The notes below the pieces were generated by a model, which saw only the letters and a list, made by a program, of their open reading frames with translations, did no database searches and was not told the DNA's origin. This document shows, one piece after another, positions 21,301 through 31,728 of a stretch of 64,000 nt of DNA. Position numbers and translations under genes: made by a program. Where the stretch lies: contig OZ025887.1 of the NCBI GenBank assembly GCA_964019415.1, positions 3,155,306 through 3,219,305 on the forward strand. Reading direction: 5' to 3'. Position 1 is the first letter of the stretch. Each line of letters opens with the position of its first letter. Source of the DNA: Ianthella basta. Lineage: Eukaryota; Porifera; Demospongiae; Verongiida; Ianthellidae.

Positions 21301-24300
21301 TTGACAGTACTGATGACAGTACAGATGCAACTGCTCCTGATCCTCTGCCATTGACAGAGAACAGTAACACTATGCCAGAACCACTGTAAAGTCAACTTCC
21401 AGCGTACCACTCCAAGCATCAACATAGACCAGCCAACCGTTGGAGGTTAGCTTACTTACTGATCTGTGGGTTTAACTAGCAGGGGAGGGATGTGGTGACT
21501 TGTTATGTGCTGTGTTGTTGCGTGTGGTGGTATGCCTGTGCATGTCACATGATAAGTGTGCAACATGCACCAATTGAGTTCTACTGCCATGCGGTGAGTG
21601 ATTTGAATCCCTTTGAATCACTGCTGTTGCATGTGTTTCCCATATCATGGGAGCACTCAAGTGGCTGTTCACAAATTAAGAAACATTCTCAACATGTACA
21701 GGGAAATAATACCAACCCCTAATTAATGCATACCGTAGGGTGGCCAATTAAATTAATAGGCGAGTAGCCCTGTACCTCTGCTAAAGGCTACCCTCATACA
21801 TGAGAGGTGAAAGGATTGCTCACAAACAGATACAGGCCACACATCAACCACAGCATAAATCCCCAGCCAAGGGTGTCCACTGAAGGCTGAGGATGTTTGA
21901 GGTCAGTCAAATGTTAATGCCATCTACATTACATCACACCAACCTGATAGGCTGTAGACATCTCCTTCAGCACCCACTTCTCCAACACACTGCCCTCCCA
22001 CAGCACATGGACCTCACATACATCTGCTTTCACAGACATCACCACCTCCCGAATGGTATCTACGTATGAGCAGAAATGCAGAGTGTACAATGCACACTGG
22101 CAGGAGCTGTATGCTGCAGCATTTTGGAGGCTTGTGACAAGATTTAAGGACACAGTGTGACCTGGTATAGAACTACAATGCTACATAAATAACCCTGCAA
22201 TGCCATGCAGTCATGACAAGGATGTCATGAGAGATAACCAACACTTCTTGCTGCCAACCCTAAGGTACGTACCACAGATCAGCCCAAGGTGAACACCTCA
22301 CCCTGTCTAGACTAAAGCACAGGCACACAACAGGAGTTAAGAGCTCACTGTATTCCCTTCCAAAGTGAAATATATGAGATGAGGATCACTATGAATCATA
22401 ATGGGCTGGTGATAAAACACACTAGCACATACGTATGTACACAAGCATGGCTTTTAGTAGCTCAGAGCTGTTTGAGCTCACACTAGAGACTAGAGACTAC
22501 GTGCAGTACATGCTGCATATTGATAAGAGCACACAACGACTGCCCTGAGCCGAAGGCACTGAAATACAGTTCCAACTTGTTTAACAGACATGATATAGCA
22601 ATGCACCACACTACGGCCACCTTACCTCTCCTGGACGAGCTCCACTTGGCAACCAAAATGATGGTGGTTGCCCCGTGGGTGGCTGGCAGGATGCGGTACA
22701 GTCTCAATACCTGGTCCACACTGACAGAGAGGCAAAGGACTGCACCACTGTCTAGCACCATTAGTCGGGAGATGACCACACTGGTCAGCTCCATGAGGTC
22801 ATATCGCTCCACGTCCATTGTTCCCTCTAGCCATACCATATTCAACTGCAAATAGATGAAGACAACAGGTCAATGGTCACTACAGGAGGCACAGAAGTCA
22901 TGCTGCCATTTCAAAGAAAGCCAACTAAGATAACTTGGAATGAGTTTCAACATTCTAATTTGCAGGCAAATCCCATACACTCTTTGAGCACACTCTGTCA
23001 CGACATATTAATGAACTTTGCTTGGTAACACAATTTCTGTACATACTATAGATGGTGAATCAGCTAACAGTCAACAATCAATTACCACATCACAGCAGGG
23101 TTAATCGACAGGACAGACAAATTTATATAGTGGAGTGCAACAAAAGCATGCACTCTTACAATGAACATGTCCACAGTGGCCTTGGCCATCATAAAATACA
23201 GCCACCTCCCTTGGTTAAACCAGGTAGCAGTGAATCAACAGACACAGCATTGTAAGTCTGCACTGCAGCCATCAGCCCAGCCCAGCCAGATCAGGCCCCA
23301 CAGGTATCCCCAGCTTAGCTAGCTCCACTGCACCTTGCAGTCTGCTGTGACTGACAACAGCAGCTTTCCACTGAACTTCCTCAACAGGTATGGCTTTGGT
23401 TGTATCTCAACCTGCTCTTCCAATGAGCCTCCAGTTGGACGCAGCACACCCTGAGGGGAGGGGGAAGGGAGAGGGACACAAGAGAAGGAAGTAACTTCCA
23501 CACAAAGGAAGGAATGCAAGTCACATACGTAAAGGAATGATTGCACTTCATGCAGGGCTCAATATCAGCATGAGTAGGCCTGTGCACACAAGGGTAAGTG
23601 GTAGCAACTTCAGCAGCACACAACATATAAACAATAGTGTATCTGTAGAACGTGGGTGGCAACCAACTGTGCATAAGCACACACTAATGTGGGCAGCACC
23701 TTGGTCACTGGCTCATACCAAGACACACACAGTGGTGCTGATGGGAGGGTGCTGGAATGGACACACCTCCACTGATTGATGTACGCCTGAGGATGGAGAG
23801 GATAGAGATGCAAATGCAGTCATTGGCTAGGCGACACTGAGACACGCACACTAGTTCATGCAGTGCGTACAGTGGACTGCATTGCAACAATGACAAAGTA
23901 ACACACAGTGACTCACAGTGGTCTCCAGCACACTCAGCTTGTGTGAACTGTCACAGCACAACAACCACTGTCCACTATTGGACCACTGCAGGTGGGTGAC
24001 TTGCAGACTATTTCCAAGCACACTGCAGACACACAAAATTGCCTTTCAGTTGAAGTGTCACATCATCACACTCCGCACGCCAGTGCTGACACTGCATTCC
24101 ACACAAACCACTCACCTGTGGGTGACCCATGGCCTGTCTGGGTCCACCACCACCACATCATGCTCTGTGTACCTGGGATGGGCATAACAAGGGAGATCCC
24201 CAGCTCAAAAGGAGAATACACCAACTTGACAATTGAAGCTGTCTACCTTACTTTGATTCATCGAATCCTTGGAACTCCTCGGCTGCCACGGTAACACTGC

Positions 24301-24403
24301 AAGCTAATTTGTTACACCTTGACCAAGCTATGCTCTCCACATTAGCTACCCGGTTGCCACTAGGTTTAGTCAGGGCCACAGCAGCACTGTACAGGGCCTC
24401 CAT
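12309..24403 (-). CDS. MED16: Mediator complex subunit 16 (MED16), many exons
   Basis: Minus-strand exons read in the order of MED16. 24403-24252 has the N-terminus (MEALYSAAV, AWSRCNKLACSVT); 24172-24116 has VVVVDPDRPWVTH; 24022-23917 has THLQWSNSGQWLLCCDSSHK. Next come about 23786-23650, about 23570-23530, 23453-23310, about 22830-22625, about 22110-21940, about 18780-18670 and 17342-17203 (FEDRVLSMALASLPCS). They are followed by about 17110-16993, perhaps 16320-16255, about 16070-15926 (AAKRPRTEVAWPL), about 15848-15716 (DYSVWDLAVYTARMQKK), about 14700-14580, about 14425-14205, about 13545-13448, about 13350-13190, about 12990-12785 and a last exon ending at 12309 with WDQLWLQHCPCGSPW, the conserved Cys-rich C-terminus. 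The N-terminal half is WD-like. MED16 is a tail-module subunit that links activators to RNA polymerase II. Several exon edges are approximate. The gene converges on the VWA gene, with 254 bp between the stops. Recognition rests on a chain of short conserved segments. Confidence 0.75.
12662..12682. repeat. Poly-C tract (21 C)
   Basis: Uninterrupted run of C in the MED16 3' intron region. Other homopolymers in the window are G15 at 17513-17527, G14 at 35231-35244 and C14 at 52523-52536. Confidence 0.9.
13816..13880. repeat. 29-bp tandem duplication in a MED16 intron
   Basis: CTGACAGCTACTGTACATAG recurs with period 29 (13816, 13845 and a partial third copy at 13874). Confidence 0.8.
14985..15685. 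mobile_element. Cluster of four palindromic mini-elements (TACCCAGGCCTT family)
   Basis: Four inverted-repeat units share arms TACCCAGGCCTT...AAGGCCTGGGTA at 14985-15019, 15120-15203, 15234-15282 and 15649-15685. Each is a hairpin with a different loop. Some are preceded by GTCTTG or CTCA, as in the TACCCAGAC palindromes elsewhere in this window. They lie in a MED16 intron and flank the small zinc-binding frame at 15326-15571. They look like MITE-type non-autonomous elements. Confidence 0.7.
15326..15571 (+). CDS. 81-aa C4 zinc-binding open frame, probable mobile-element fragment
   Basis: ATG at 15326 opens a frame with two CxxC knuckles, RVCLLCRSLVL near the start and YICAKCKARIQNLEKAHTDL near the end. 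The layout (CxxC, about 50 residues, CxxC, then a helix) is that of ZAD-like or treble-clef domains found at the N-terminus of many transposon-derived proteins in marine invertebrates. It is antisense to MED16, inside an intron, and lies between palindromic mini-elements. The frame stops after the helix, so it is either a complete small protein or the first exon of a longer one whose remainder is not found. Confidence 0.4.
   Translation: MISKTARGSRVCLLCRSLVLDVKSASLFAINGQEEQWPRTIETLPNVTVRRDDKLPAYICAKCKARIQNLEKAHTDLMYSW
17485..17530. repeat. TG repeat followed by G15
   Basis: TGTGTG run then 15 G at 17513-17527, in a MED16 intron. Confidence 0.85.
17904..18640 (+). other. Plus-strand open segments in a MED16 intron, origin unclear
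   Basis: A frame at about 17904-18127 reads TPTVESPVTVLSQVAQPSVL and on to LVQLSVNQLNLYIKLALSQT. A second frame at 18298-18642 ends just before AAGGGGAGGG, which resembles a retroelement polypurine tract. Both are opposite to MED16. They could be the degenerate end of a retroelement upstream of the gypsy-type remnant. No domain is recognised. Confidence 0.25.
19607..19885 (+). pseudogene. Gag nucleocapsid region, two zinc knuckles, one damaged
   Basis: The second knuckle is canonical (CFHCGRKGHIVHQC, CX2CX4HX4C). In the first, the leading cysteine is replaced by arginine (RFQCGRSEHIARNC). Upstream Gag frames (19039-19158, 19335-19517) are broken by stops and frameshifts. Confidence 0.6.
20520..21131 (+). 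pseudogene. Integrase core of the gypsy-type remnant
   Basis: Catalytic-type residues are visible in order: the first Asp in VHADYARPF, the second in VILDTDNGTAFIS, and the Glu in NGLVEQAVQTFKEE. The frame then drifts after a proline run at about 20935-20950, and the following region is shifted. Without the rest of Pol it is not functional as an element. Confidence 0.7.
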
Positions 24404-24616
24404 GTGCAATCTGGTAGAGAGTAGATGACACTAGTAACACAAACTGACACACAAGCTTACGTTACTTGTATACCACCAATGTCATGCACTAGCAACAGTT
24501 GCTAAGACCAACTTCATTTGGTATATATACGAAAACAGTCTTCAAGCTTTAGTCAGTCTAATGTGTACAAAATGCAGCATAAACTAATTGCTGTATGGTG
24601 GAGCAAGCTGATGGAG

Positions 24617-25891
24617 TCATGAATTATGGGCTTTGAAAGACTGGCTCATCACAACGAAGGTGTTCCATGGCCCGCACTGCACACTGTAAGGCTCCCACCC
24701 GCACACAATGAAGCTGTCCATGCTGATCTCCACAGGGTGGGCTACGTGATCAGACACAACACCAACCTGCCCATATGCCGACCACCCCCATCCCCACACC
24801 TTAAGGTCGGCTGACACTGCGACTGTATGACGATTACCGCAGCTGGCATTGACAAACTGGAGATTGTCACAGCCTTCTACAGTAACAAGAGAAGGCTCTG
24901 CTACTACCTCCCTCTCTCCCAACACATTGCTGTGACCCTTGGCGCCTAGCCCAAGCTGGCCATCATGATTCCAGCCCCAAGTGTAGATATCACCACAAGA
25001 AGAAAGGGCCAGTGAATGCCATCCCCCAGCTTCCACCTCCACTACCCGTAAGCCAGCAAGAGCCTCCACCAGTTGTGGAGCAGGTGAGGGGAGGATGCTT
25101 CCGTGACCTAGCTGGCCTCTGGACCCCAGCCCCATGCTGTACACTGAGCCAGTCTCCCCCAAGATAACAGCATGACTGCTACCACAAGCAACACTGACAG
25201 CTACTTCGCCACTGAAAGGAAGGGGCACCTCAACTGGCTCTAGTGCATGCCCTTCACAAGATTTAAACATTTGAAGGACAGCTTTCTTTCCACTCTCAGC
25301 CTGCACCCAGAATACTGTCCCATTATCATTACATCCAACACGTGTTGGAACACCAGCAGAGAGTAGATGGGCAACCTTAGTCCAGGACTGTCCACCATCA
25401 TCAGGCCCAGGGCTTGCAAACTGACTTCGTGGTGTTGCTGCAGTCAAAGGGGAATTGTTGGCAACAACATACAAGTTTTCTCCGACGCACACAAGTCTTT
25501 TACGCCCTGGCAGTTGCGCTAACTTCACACTCGACGAATCAGCCCCTTTGCTGCATACAACTTTCACTGGTGGTTTGGCTCTCAGAGAGGCCCACACGGA
25601 CACCTCTGCCGAATCCTCTGTGCATGCGCTGATTACGGTAGCGTCCCATGAGGCCGACACAGTCACGTTCGAGGGATCAGCAGCAATATGCTCAACTACT
25701 GCACGCTGCAACACACAATTAGTCATTTCATGATCACCAGCAACATTTCGGATTGGTACCCTGCGCATGTCCGGCTTGTTTAAAGACACAACGCTAGCAT
25801 GGTCCGATGTGAGAAAAGAAACAGAAGTGATGTTGCCGAAGGCATCGAAGCCCAGGCCTAGCACTAAACATAGTTTAGAAATGGACATCAT
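24617..25891 (-). CDS. RCCD1: RCC1-domain protein resembling RCCD1 (intronless)
   Basis: A single frame ends at the TGA at 24617-24619. The likely start is the ATG at 25891 (MMSISKLCLVLGLGFDAFGN), because the RCCD1-like N-terminus G(F/L)GF.AFGN begins there; an upstream in-frame ATG at 26059 would overlap the neighbouring SIVA exon. The length is 424 codons, near the vertebrate protein's about 376. Typical segments are VYSMGLGSRGQLGHGSI, AGGWHSLALSSCGDIYTWGW, ASCGNRHTVAVSADLKVWGW and the ending QCGPWNTFVV. Four to five RCC1 blades are clear in the C-terminal half; the N-terminal half is divergent. Human RCCD1 partners the JmjC protein KDM8 in chromatin regulation and mitosis. It is adjacent to SIVA head-to-head and 213 bp from the MED16 start. 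Confidence 0.8.
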   Translation of the reverse strand: MMSISKLCLVLGLGFDAFGNITSVSFLTSDHASVVSLNKPDMRRVPIRNVAGDHEMTNCVLQRAVVEHIAADPSNVTVSASWDATVISACTEDSAEVSVWASLRAKPPVKVVCSKGADSSSVKLAQLPGRKRLVCVGENLYVVANNSPLTAATPRSQFASPGPDDGGQSWTKVAHLLSAGVPTRVGCNDNGTVFWVQAESGKKAVLQMFKSCEGHALEPVEVPLPFSGEVAVSVACGSSHAVILGETGSVYSMGLGSRGQLGHGSILPSPAPQLVEALAGLRVVEVEAGGWHSLALSSCGDIYTWGWNHDGQLGLGAKGHSNVLGEREVVAEPSLVTVEGCDNLQFVNASCGNRHTVAVSADLKVWGWGWSAYGQVGVVSDHVAHPVEISMDSFIVCGWEPYSVQCGPWNTFVVMSQSFKAHNS

Positions 25892-26043
25892 CCACACACA
25901 CTCGCCTTTTGCGGTAGATCCTGTGCTCTTGAGGGGGCGGGGCGAGGGTAAAACCCAACAACCAATCAAAGGCCGCAGTGGAGCGCGGGAAACTAGCGCC
26001 ATTTTACCGGCTGGTATCAATGCACTGCAGGCACAAAGTGGCC
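25892..26043. promoter_or_regulatory. Bidirectional promoter of RCCD1 and SIVA
   Basis: The 152-bp space between the two start codons contains a GC box GGGGCGGGGC (25934-25943), a CCAAT box (25962-25966), an E2F-type site GCGGGAAA (25985-25992) and a YY1-like GCGCCATTTT (about 25996-26005). Mammalian SIVA1 is a reported p53/E2F1 target, so the E2F match is of interest; activity here is inferred. Confidence 0.55.
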
Positions 26044-27643
26044 ATGACGAAGAGATCAAACCCTTTTGCTGACTACGTTCCGCGACAACTGAAGACCTGC
26101 GTCACTCCAGACCTCATTGCGACCGAGGAAGACAAGAAAGCAGTTTACGGTAAGCCCGATGTCCGATCACCATACTTCTCAGAAAGCAGGCAGTGACAAC
26201 AACTGCCTTTCGATGAGCTGGCTGCCTGGCCATCAGCGACATAGTTCAAATCTGTCACTGTTATTCTTGTCAATCCATCTCAGTCAATATCATATGTTTA
26301 AGCCTATTTCTCTTCTCTATATCAGTTTAATCAAACTTAAATCTTCCACCCCAGGAAGGGTGTGCTGTGTTGGTTTTGATGACTGCCATGAACTGAGTGA
26401 GGTGTTAGTTACAGTACACCCAAGTGTGACCACAGTAATGTATGTACATGTAATGTGATGTGCATAGTAAAAGACGTCTTTACAATGGTCACATCAGCAC
26501 TCTCATCCAGCATCTGAGCTGGAATGAGCTCTGAGTGAACTTCCATATGCTGTTCTTCAATTGGCAGCTCTCCACTACTCAATGTGCTTATAATCTTAAC
26601 ACTGTGAAACTGTCAAACTCTCTGCTTGTTGTCATGGCTAAGCCCTTTGATTGCCTTCCAAGCTAATATAGCAAGTGTCCATGGACACAGCTGGTAGTCA
26701 GGTGCATTGACCTTGGTCAGCAGTGCTTGGTGCTGTGCCACCTCCCTCTCCAGTTTGGCACCCGCTTTGTCATCTGTTAGCAACCCTGTGACTTTGGTTA
26801 ATGGTTGGTTATTGTTGCCTTTGGTTGATTGCTGCATATTGCTTTACAAGATGATTGTTTCTGTACTCGCATATGAGCCTTGTTTGAAGCAGTGTGTGGA
26901 CTAAGGTAATGCAATACAGCTTTCTTTGATGTATCAACCAAAGTTGCAAGAATGTGGGTATGAATACATGCCATTTAGATCCCGACATGTCCTAACTCCA
27001 ATATTGTTGCATACATTAATACTGTAGTGCAGAGTAGTGGAAATAGTATTGTAGCATGTTGTGGCATTGATTTAAGTTAAAATGTGTTAGCCTGTATGTG
27101 TATTAGTTATGTATAGTATCATAGCCAGAAGCAACAGAGCTGTGGCACCTCACATATACCACAGTGCCATTGTAACTTTGAGAGTTTTGATACTGGTACA
27201 ATCTTGTTTGGCACTTGCAGAGAAAACCCTTTCTCTATTGCGAGAGGGATCCAAGCATGTCTATCGGTCTGAGAGTGAGGGTGTGTCTTGCTGCAGTAGA
27301 GCCCCTAGCAAGCAGCCTACTCTCCAAGAGATGATGCAGGGAGGATGCACTGGGTACAAGGGCAAAGGGAAGGAGAGGCAAAAGGCCAATGCATGTTCCT
27401 CGTGCCATTTGCTGTGTGATGGCTCTGGATGTCTTTGTAGCCACTGTAGCAAGGCAGTTTGCCCTACATGCGCTCGGTTGTGCCAACAGTGCAAGGAGAT
27501 GTTCTGTCCTCTGTGCTCAGTAGTAAAGTAAGTGTCACTGCTGTAGTGTTTCTGGTAAGAGCTATGATGTTATGTTGTTTTCTTTTATCATTTGCAGCTA
27601 TGAAGAAACTAAGACCAGACATTTCTGCTTCAGCTGTTTATGA
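26044..27643 (+). CDS. SIVA1: SIVA apoptosis-inducing factor homologue, 3 exons
   Basis: Exons 26044-26149, 27221-27527 and 27598-27643 give 152 codons in phase. The N-terminus MTKRSNPFADYVPRQLK matches the conserved start of SIVA (M.KRS.PFAD..P.QLK). A helix EKTLSLLREGSKHVY follows the first splice. The C-terminus is the Cys-rich zinc-binding part (ACSSCHLLC, CLCSHCSKAVCPTCARLC, FCPLCSVVNYEETKTRHFCF). In vertebrates SIVA binds CD27-type receptors and others and promotes apoptosis or p53 turnover; the Cys-rich domain coordinates zinc. The length is close to the human protein (175). Intron 1 is 1.07 kb and holds repeat-like sequence (26280-27200). The gene converges on DPF. Confidence 0.85.
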
Positions 27644-27894
27644 ATAGATATGACTGTGTATACATTGTGCTGTGATGCATGCCTTGTCCCTGGTCAACAT
27701 TGAGTGTATTCACTCCTGATCATTTTATGATATTTTCTGAAATGACAGCTGCCATTTCCACTACGAGAATGACACTGGTACATATATCATAGCTGTGTTA
27801 GTGATAATGAAACTGCAGTGTGCTAGATTGAATGTCAATAGGGGGATGCAAAACTGTGGATAGAACCCAATGAAATGGTCATACAGGAGGCACT

Positions 27895-30056
27895 CTACTT
27901 CCGTCCAAGTCTGTGCAGGCAGACATCACAACTCCAAGAACCTGCAGTGTAGCAGTGCAATTAAAATGCAGGATTTGTTATTGGCAAGTACAGCAGATTT
28001 ACGCAATCTTGCAACAGGTTCCAAACCTTCAGGCAGTCGTTACCTAGGATACAGACTGTGTGACATCATACTTGTGTACAGTTTGGTCGTAACCTAGGTA
28101 ACGACTACCCACAGTTTGGAAACCTGTTGCAAGATTGCATAAATCTGCTGTATGCGTTGCAATAATAATTACCTTCAGGAGGTTCCTTAATAGGAGGTCT
28201 GACACAGAACATGTGATATCCCCTATCACAGTCGTCACAGAACAGGAGCTGGTCCTATAGATACAATACAAACAAGCAGCACACACTTGCACACACCCTA
28301 CACTTTTAAACAGTAGATCAATGAAACTGCACAAACTAATGACCTGAGGGTCATGTCTCACCTCGTTGTCAGATTTGCTGCAAATGGCACATGATTTGCA
28401 CTCGATGCACTCCCAAGGGTAGGTCATCACTATTGCTGCCAAGTCAGGAGACAACTGCAGACAAGAAATGTGAGCTGCAAGAGAAAAACAAGCACTCACA
28501 GCATGCAGACCTGCTACACTCCAGTACAGGCACTAGAGTGAGGTACATGACACCTGTAAACTGCACTGTGGTGTGGTACAGGGACGGATCAAATCAATAG
28601 CTCACCACTTCTGCCACATTTACAACATGCCACCATCTTCTCTGGCTTGCATAACTTCTTGTTCATAGTACTGTCACCCAAGCAGAAGTCACACAACCGT
28701 TGTGGGGGCAATTTCCCTTTGTTCCGTTTCTCTCTCTGCCCATTTCCTTCAGCTGATATACTGGAAGAGTTGCTGCTCCGCCTACTTAAGACTTTGGAGG
28801 TACTTTTCTCAATTTCATTGTGCAGGGGAGAGGAGATGACATCGCTGAGACTTGTGGTGGATGCGGCCTGTGGCAGGGCCACACTATTGTTGCTGTTCAC
28901 TGACCCCCCGTGGTACTTGGTAATGTGCGCCTTAAGGGCAGGCTGTGTCTTATAGTAGCGATTGCATTCTGCAGCATTAATACACATGCATACATAGTGC
29001 AGCACATCAAATGTGTCTCAAAGAGCCGCACAAAATGCATTACTGGAGCTCACCTTTGCAAAAATAAGGAGTTTCAACAGTTTCTGCATTACTTGCTTCT
29101 CTCTTAGGCCTTGGAGGATTAGCTGGTGATGGTCGTGTCTATCACAAAGATACAATGTGGGTGCTATAAATGGTGATGGCCGATCACCAAATACATACAC
29201 CTTTAAAGAACTAGCAATCAGCTCACTCGCTTGGGCTTCCTCCTGATAGTCACTTCCTCATCACTCTCCTCTTCCTCCAAAATGGCATCGCCACCATCTG
29301 CGGCCTCGTCCTCACTGTCTGTGTCATCAATACGATAGCGACTATCTGAGGATGGTACAATACACGGGCCATCAGTTGAAGCACCATTTCACCTGTCATT
29401 TGTATACTTGTCATCTGCACTCACTACGTCCCTCTCCCTTGCTGCGACTAGACTCTAACGTCCTGGTGCTCCTTTTTGTGCCACTCACTACCGGAGCACA
29501 TTCACCACCAGCAGCAGCAGCAGCTGCACTTGGGGTTGGAGTTGATGAGTTTCGGATGTCAGCCAAAGAAGTAGCGGCTGTAGTGGGGCAACAAGTGTAC
29601 ACACACAGGAACTCAGATCTGCTTTCTATATTCTAACACAAGGACAAGCATCGCTGCAGTGGTGTTCTGTACACAATCGTCGATCCAAAAAGCCGTTTTG
29701 AAAAGATGCCTATACATGGTACATCCATTCAACAGTGCCTGATGACACTGCTACTTACCTTTAGGTCGATTTAACTCATCTCGATCGGGGACTTGTTCAG
29801 GCTCGTTCACCAGTTTCCATCTCCTAGGCATGTAGCTAAAGATTTGTCCAGGGAGGTGGCCTTTCCTTCGTTCGCTAGGGCTACGCCACAAGTGACACAT
29901 TCTTTGGATTAGATTCGTCTGGTTGTCGTAGAAAGGAATCCTGGAGTGCCTCTCATGCTGTAGCCTTCTGTTAAAGGCAAGAGCATTTGCTACAGCGTCT
30001 TTATACACAGGACTGAGAAAGAAGCGTTTGAGCTCAGGCCTAACTTCTGTAGCCAT
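27895..30056 (-). CDS. DPF2: DPF/requiem-type double PHD finger protein (BAF complex), 8 exons
   Basis: Exons 30056-29759, 29577-29425, 29345-29227, 29138-29054, 28968-28606, 28474-28362, 28254-28173 and 27941-27895 join in phase to 419 codons. The N-terminal requiem domain shows [27 protein letters not shown] and [12 protein letters not shown]. An acidic segment with [14 protein letters not shown], a C2H2 finger ([13 protein letters not shown]...HITKYH) and tandem PHD fingers follow: [45 protein letters not shown] and [15 protein letters not shown], ending SWSCDVCL. The paired PHD unit reads acetylated or crotonylated H3 in the family, and DPF proteins are subunits of SWI/SNF (BAF). Length and order match vertebrate DPF2 (391). 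The last intron contains a palindromic mini-element. One gene probably represents the ancestor of DPF1/2/3. Confidence 0.9.
27991..28150. mobile_element. 160-bp foldback mini-element with TA flanks
   Basis: Arms of about 60 bp (CAGCAGATTTACGCAATCTT... and its near complement ending AAATCTGCTG) pair with few mismatches around a short centre. TA lies on both sides (27989-27990, 28151-28152), as expected of Tc1/mariner-type MITEs. It sits in the last intron of DPF. Confidence 0.8.
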
Positions 30057-30110
30057 TTTGCGTTGCCCGCAGCATTGCGCAACGCAGCCACGTGAAGCGC
30101 GCCGTGACTA

Positions 30111-30183
30111 GTCTGGCTCGCTAGACCGTCTCATCTAAACGCCCGGGGGCATAGATGCCATGGGACAGTCTAGGAAGCCAGAC
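30111..30183. mobile_element. Palindromic mini-element (GTCTGGCT...AGCCAGAC)
   Basis: Imperfect inverted repeat with arms GTCTGGCTCGCTAGACCGTC and its near complement; the left flank is TA. Confidence 0.6.
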
Positions 30184-30201
30184 CATACCACGCGGTGACT
30201 A

Positions 30202-30277
30202 GACTCGTACCCAGACCATGCCCAGACCCTTCCGCCGGCCGCAAATGGCGAACGGCGGAAGGGTCTGGGTACGAGAC
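30202..30277. mobile_element. Palindromic mini-element (GTACCCAGACC family) with TA flanks
   Basis: GACTCGTACCCAGACC at the left pairs with GGTCTGGGTACGAGAC at the right with one mismatch. TA on each side (30200-30201, 30278-30279). The stem continues with CTTCCGCCG...CGGCGGAAG. Confidence 0.8.
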
Positions 30278-30599
30278 TACGCGGTGACCGGACGTGGTCC
30301 GGCAATGACCACGAGCGCCAATCAGATGCATGGTGTCAGTGGCGGTAGAATTGAAGACTTTCCAGCCTGTTCTCATCGCGCGGTGCCCCGCCCGTACAAT
30401 TCTTCACAGGAGGAATGAGCCGCACACGATCCAGTGGAAGAGGACCGCTCACCCGTGACTTTTATTGTTGGTGAGAAGTTTTCTTCGTACAGCGACCTCA
30501 AGGCAAAGGTCTGGTTCTGCAGGGAGTGTTTTGCCACAGCCCAGGAGCAGCATTAGCACTGGCTTCAGTATTCTCAACTGCCATAACTATACATTTCAT

Positions 30600-31436
30600 T
30601 ATTTTCTTGCATGCTTTTGTACTTTACCTACCTAGCTATGTTAAGTCAGGTACACTGCTGCTTGACCAACAGAGCACCGTCATTCTTGACTGCCAAGTTC
30701 AGCACCAACGTGGCCCAAAATGCTAACTATCCCTCAACACAAGGAAAGAACAACCTACATATAAAGCGTCCTCAAACTAATGCCTATCGCTCGACATTTG
30801 AATACCAAGGGGCATATCACTTTAATGCCTTGCCACAAGCTATCAAAGATATTAAGGATAGAAAGTTGTTTTGAACAGCTCTATACAATCTGACCCAGAC
30901 CTCGCCATCACCAAATTAATTTATTTATTTAAAACTTATCCATTTACCATTGTTACCTATCCATAAATAACAAGCAATCAATCACAGATTACAATAAGGC
31001 ACACATGCGCACTGCCTGTGATAAATGAAAAACAGTTCATAAAGTATAAAATTAGTGATAATACAATCACAGAAAACTAAAGTAAATTAATAACAGCGTA
31101 CAGACAAACAAACAAACAAATAAACAAAGAAGGAGAGTCAATACCCATCCCACCCAGAGTCCATGGATCCCTTCAGGGTCCCCCTATCCATTGTACATTT
31201 AAATTTATTTATTTAAAACTTATCCATGCATTCACCATTGTTACCCATGTATTGTACATCAATTATCCATTATTTACAACTCATCCATTTACCACTGTTA
31301 CCTATGTATTGTACATTATTTAAAACTCATCCATCCACCATTGTTACCCATGTACTGTACTGTACTGTCTTGTACCAGGACCTGCATGAAAATCTACCAT
31401 ATGAAGTAGATGCAGCACTCCTGTTGTCAAATAAAA

Positions 31437-31465
<29 letters not shown>
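30600..31465 (+). mobile_element. 3' end of a LINE-type retrotransposon
   Basis: A frame to 30874 ends with NLHIKRPQTNAYRSTFEYQG and FNALPQAIKDIKDRKLF, the usual C-terminus after the reverse transcriptase in CR1/L2-type elements. Downstream is AT-rich sequence with repeated TTTAAAACTTATCCATTTACC segments, and then a (TATC)n tail at 31436-31465, typical of such 3' ends. The 5' part is missing. 30420-30540 holds a further small open piece (SPVTFIVGEKFSSYSDLKAK) of unknown origin. Confidence 0.6.
31436..31465. repeat. (TATC)n microsatellite
   Basis: Perfect tetranucleotide repeat at the 3' end of the LINE remnant. Confidence 0.95.
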
Positions 31466-31467
<2 letters not shown>

Positions 31468-31728
31468 GTTCATCTGTTTTCCTGTTCACATTACACACTA
31501 CTGCAGTACTGTAATATGGCAGTGCCTAAAACACTGCACTACCAAAAATGAGTATCTGTAATTGCATTGAGTGTTGCCTTGCTTGTAGCTAGCAAGGTAC
31601 AAGGGTATGCTAGAGGAAGGTTCACTGTATACTTCACAAGGTACAGGAATTAGTGTACATCGCCAATTGAAAATTGGTTCGCAACTTGAGTTCATATTTG
31701 ATCAAGAGTTCCTTGGAGCTCTGTCCTA

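Larger units (their letters stand above)
18873..21680 (+). mobile_element. Degenerate Ty3/gypsy-type LTR retrotransposon in a MED16 intron
   Basis: A primer-binding-site-like sequence TTGGTGCCAAAACCCGGGAG (about 19016-19035) is followed by a Gag-like start at 19039, a zinc-knuckle region near 19670-19785, and an integrase core at about 20540-20920. A purine tract AGGGGAGGGA lies at 21481-21490, just before TGTGGTGAC. Reverse transcriptase, RNase H and protease are not found, so the internal region is largely deleted. Two separate segments near 20110-20460 and 21180-21390 both look like the region after integrase, so the element is rearranged. Candidate LTR pieces (about 18873-19015 and 21491-21675) both end CTGTTCACA but are otherwise poorly alike by eye. 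Orientation is opposite to the host gene. Confidence 0.65.

Noticed and set aside
24252-24403. Start of MED16 taken as an independent small gene
   Set aside because: Downstream exons continue in phase and in the order of conserved MED16 segments.
26613-26837. Minus-strand 74-codon frame in SIVA intron 1
   Set aside because: No domain, single short frame; at most a repeat fragment.
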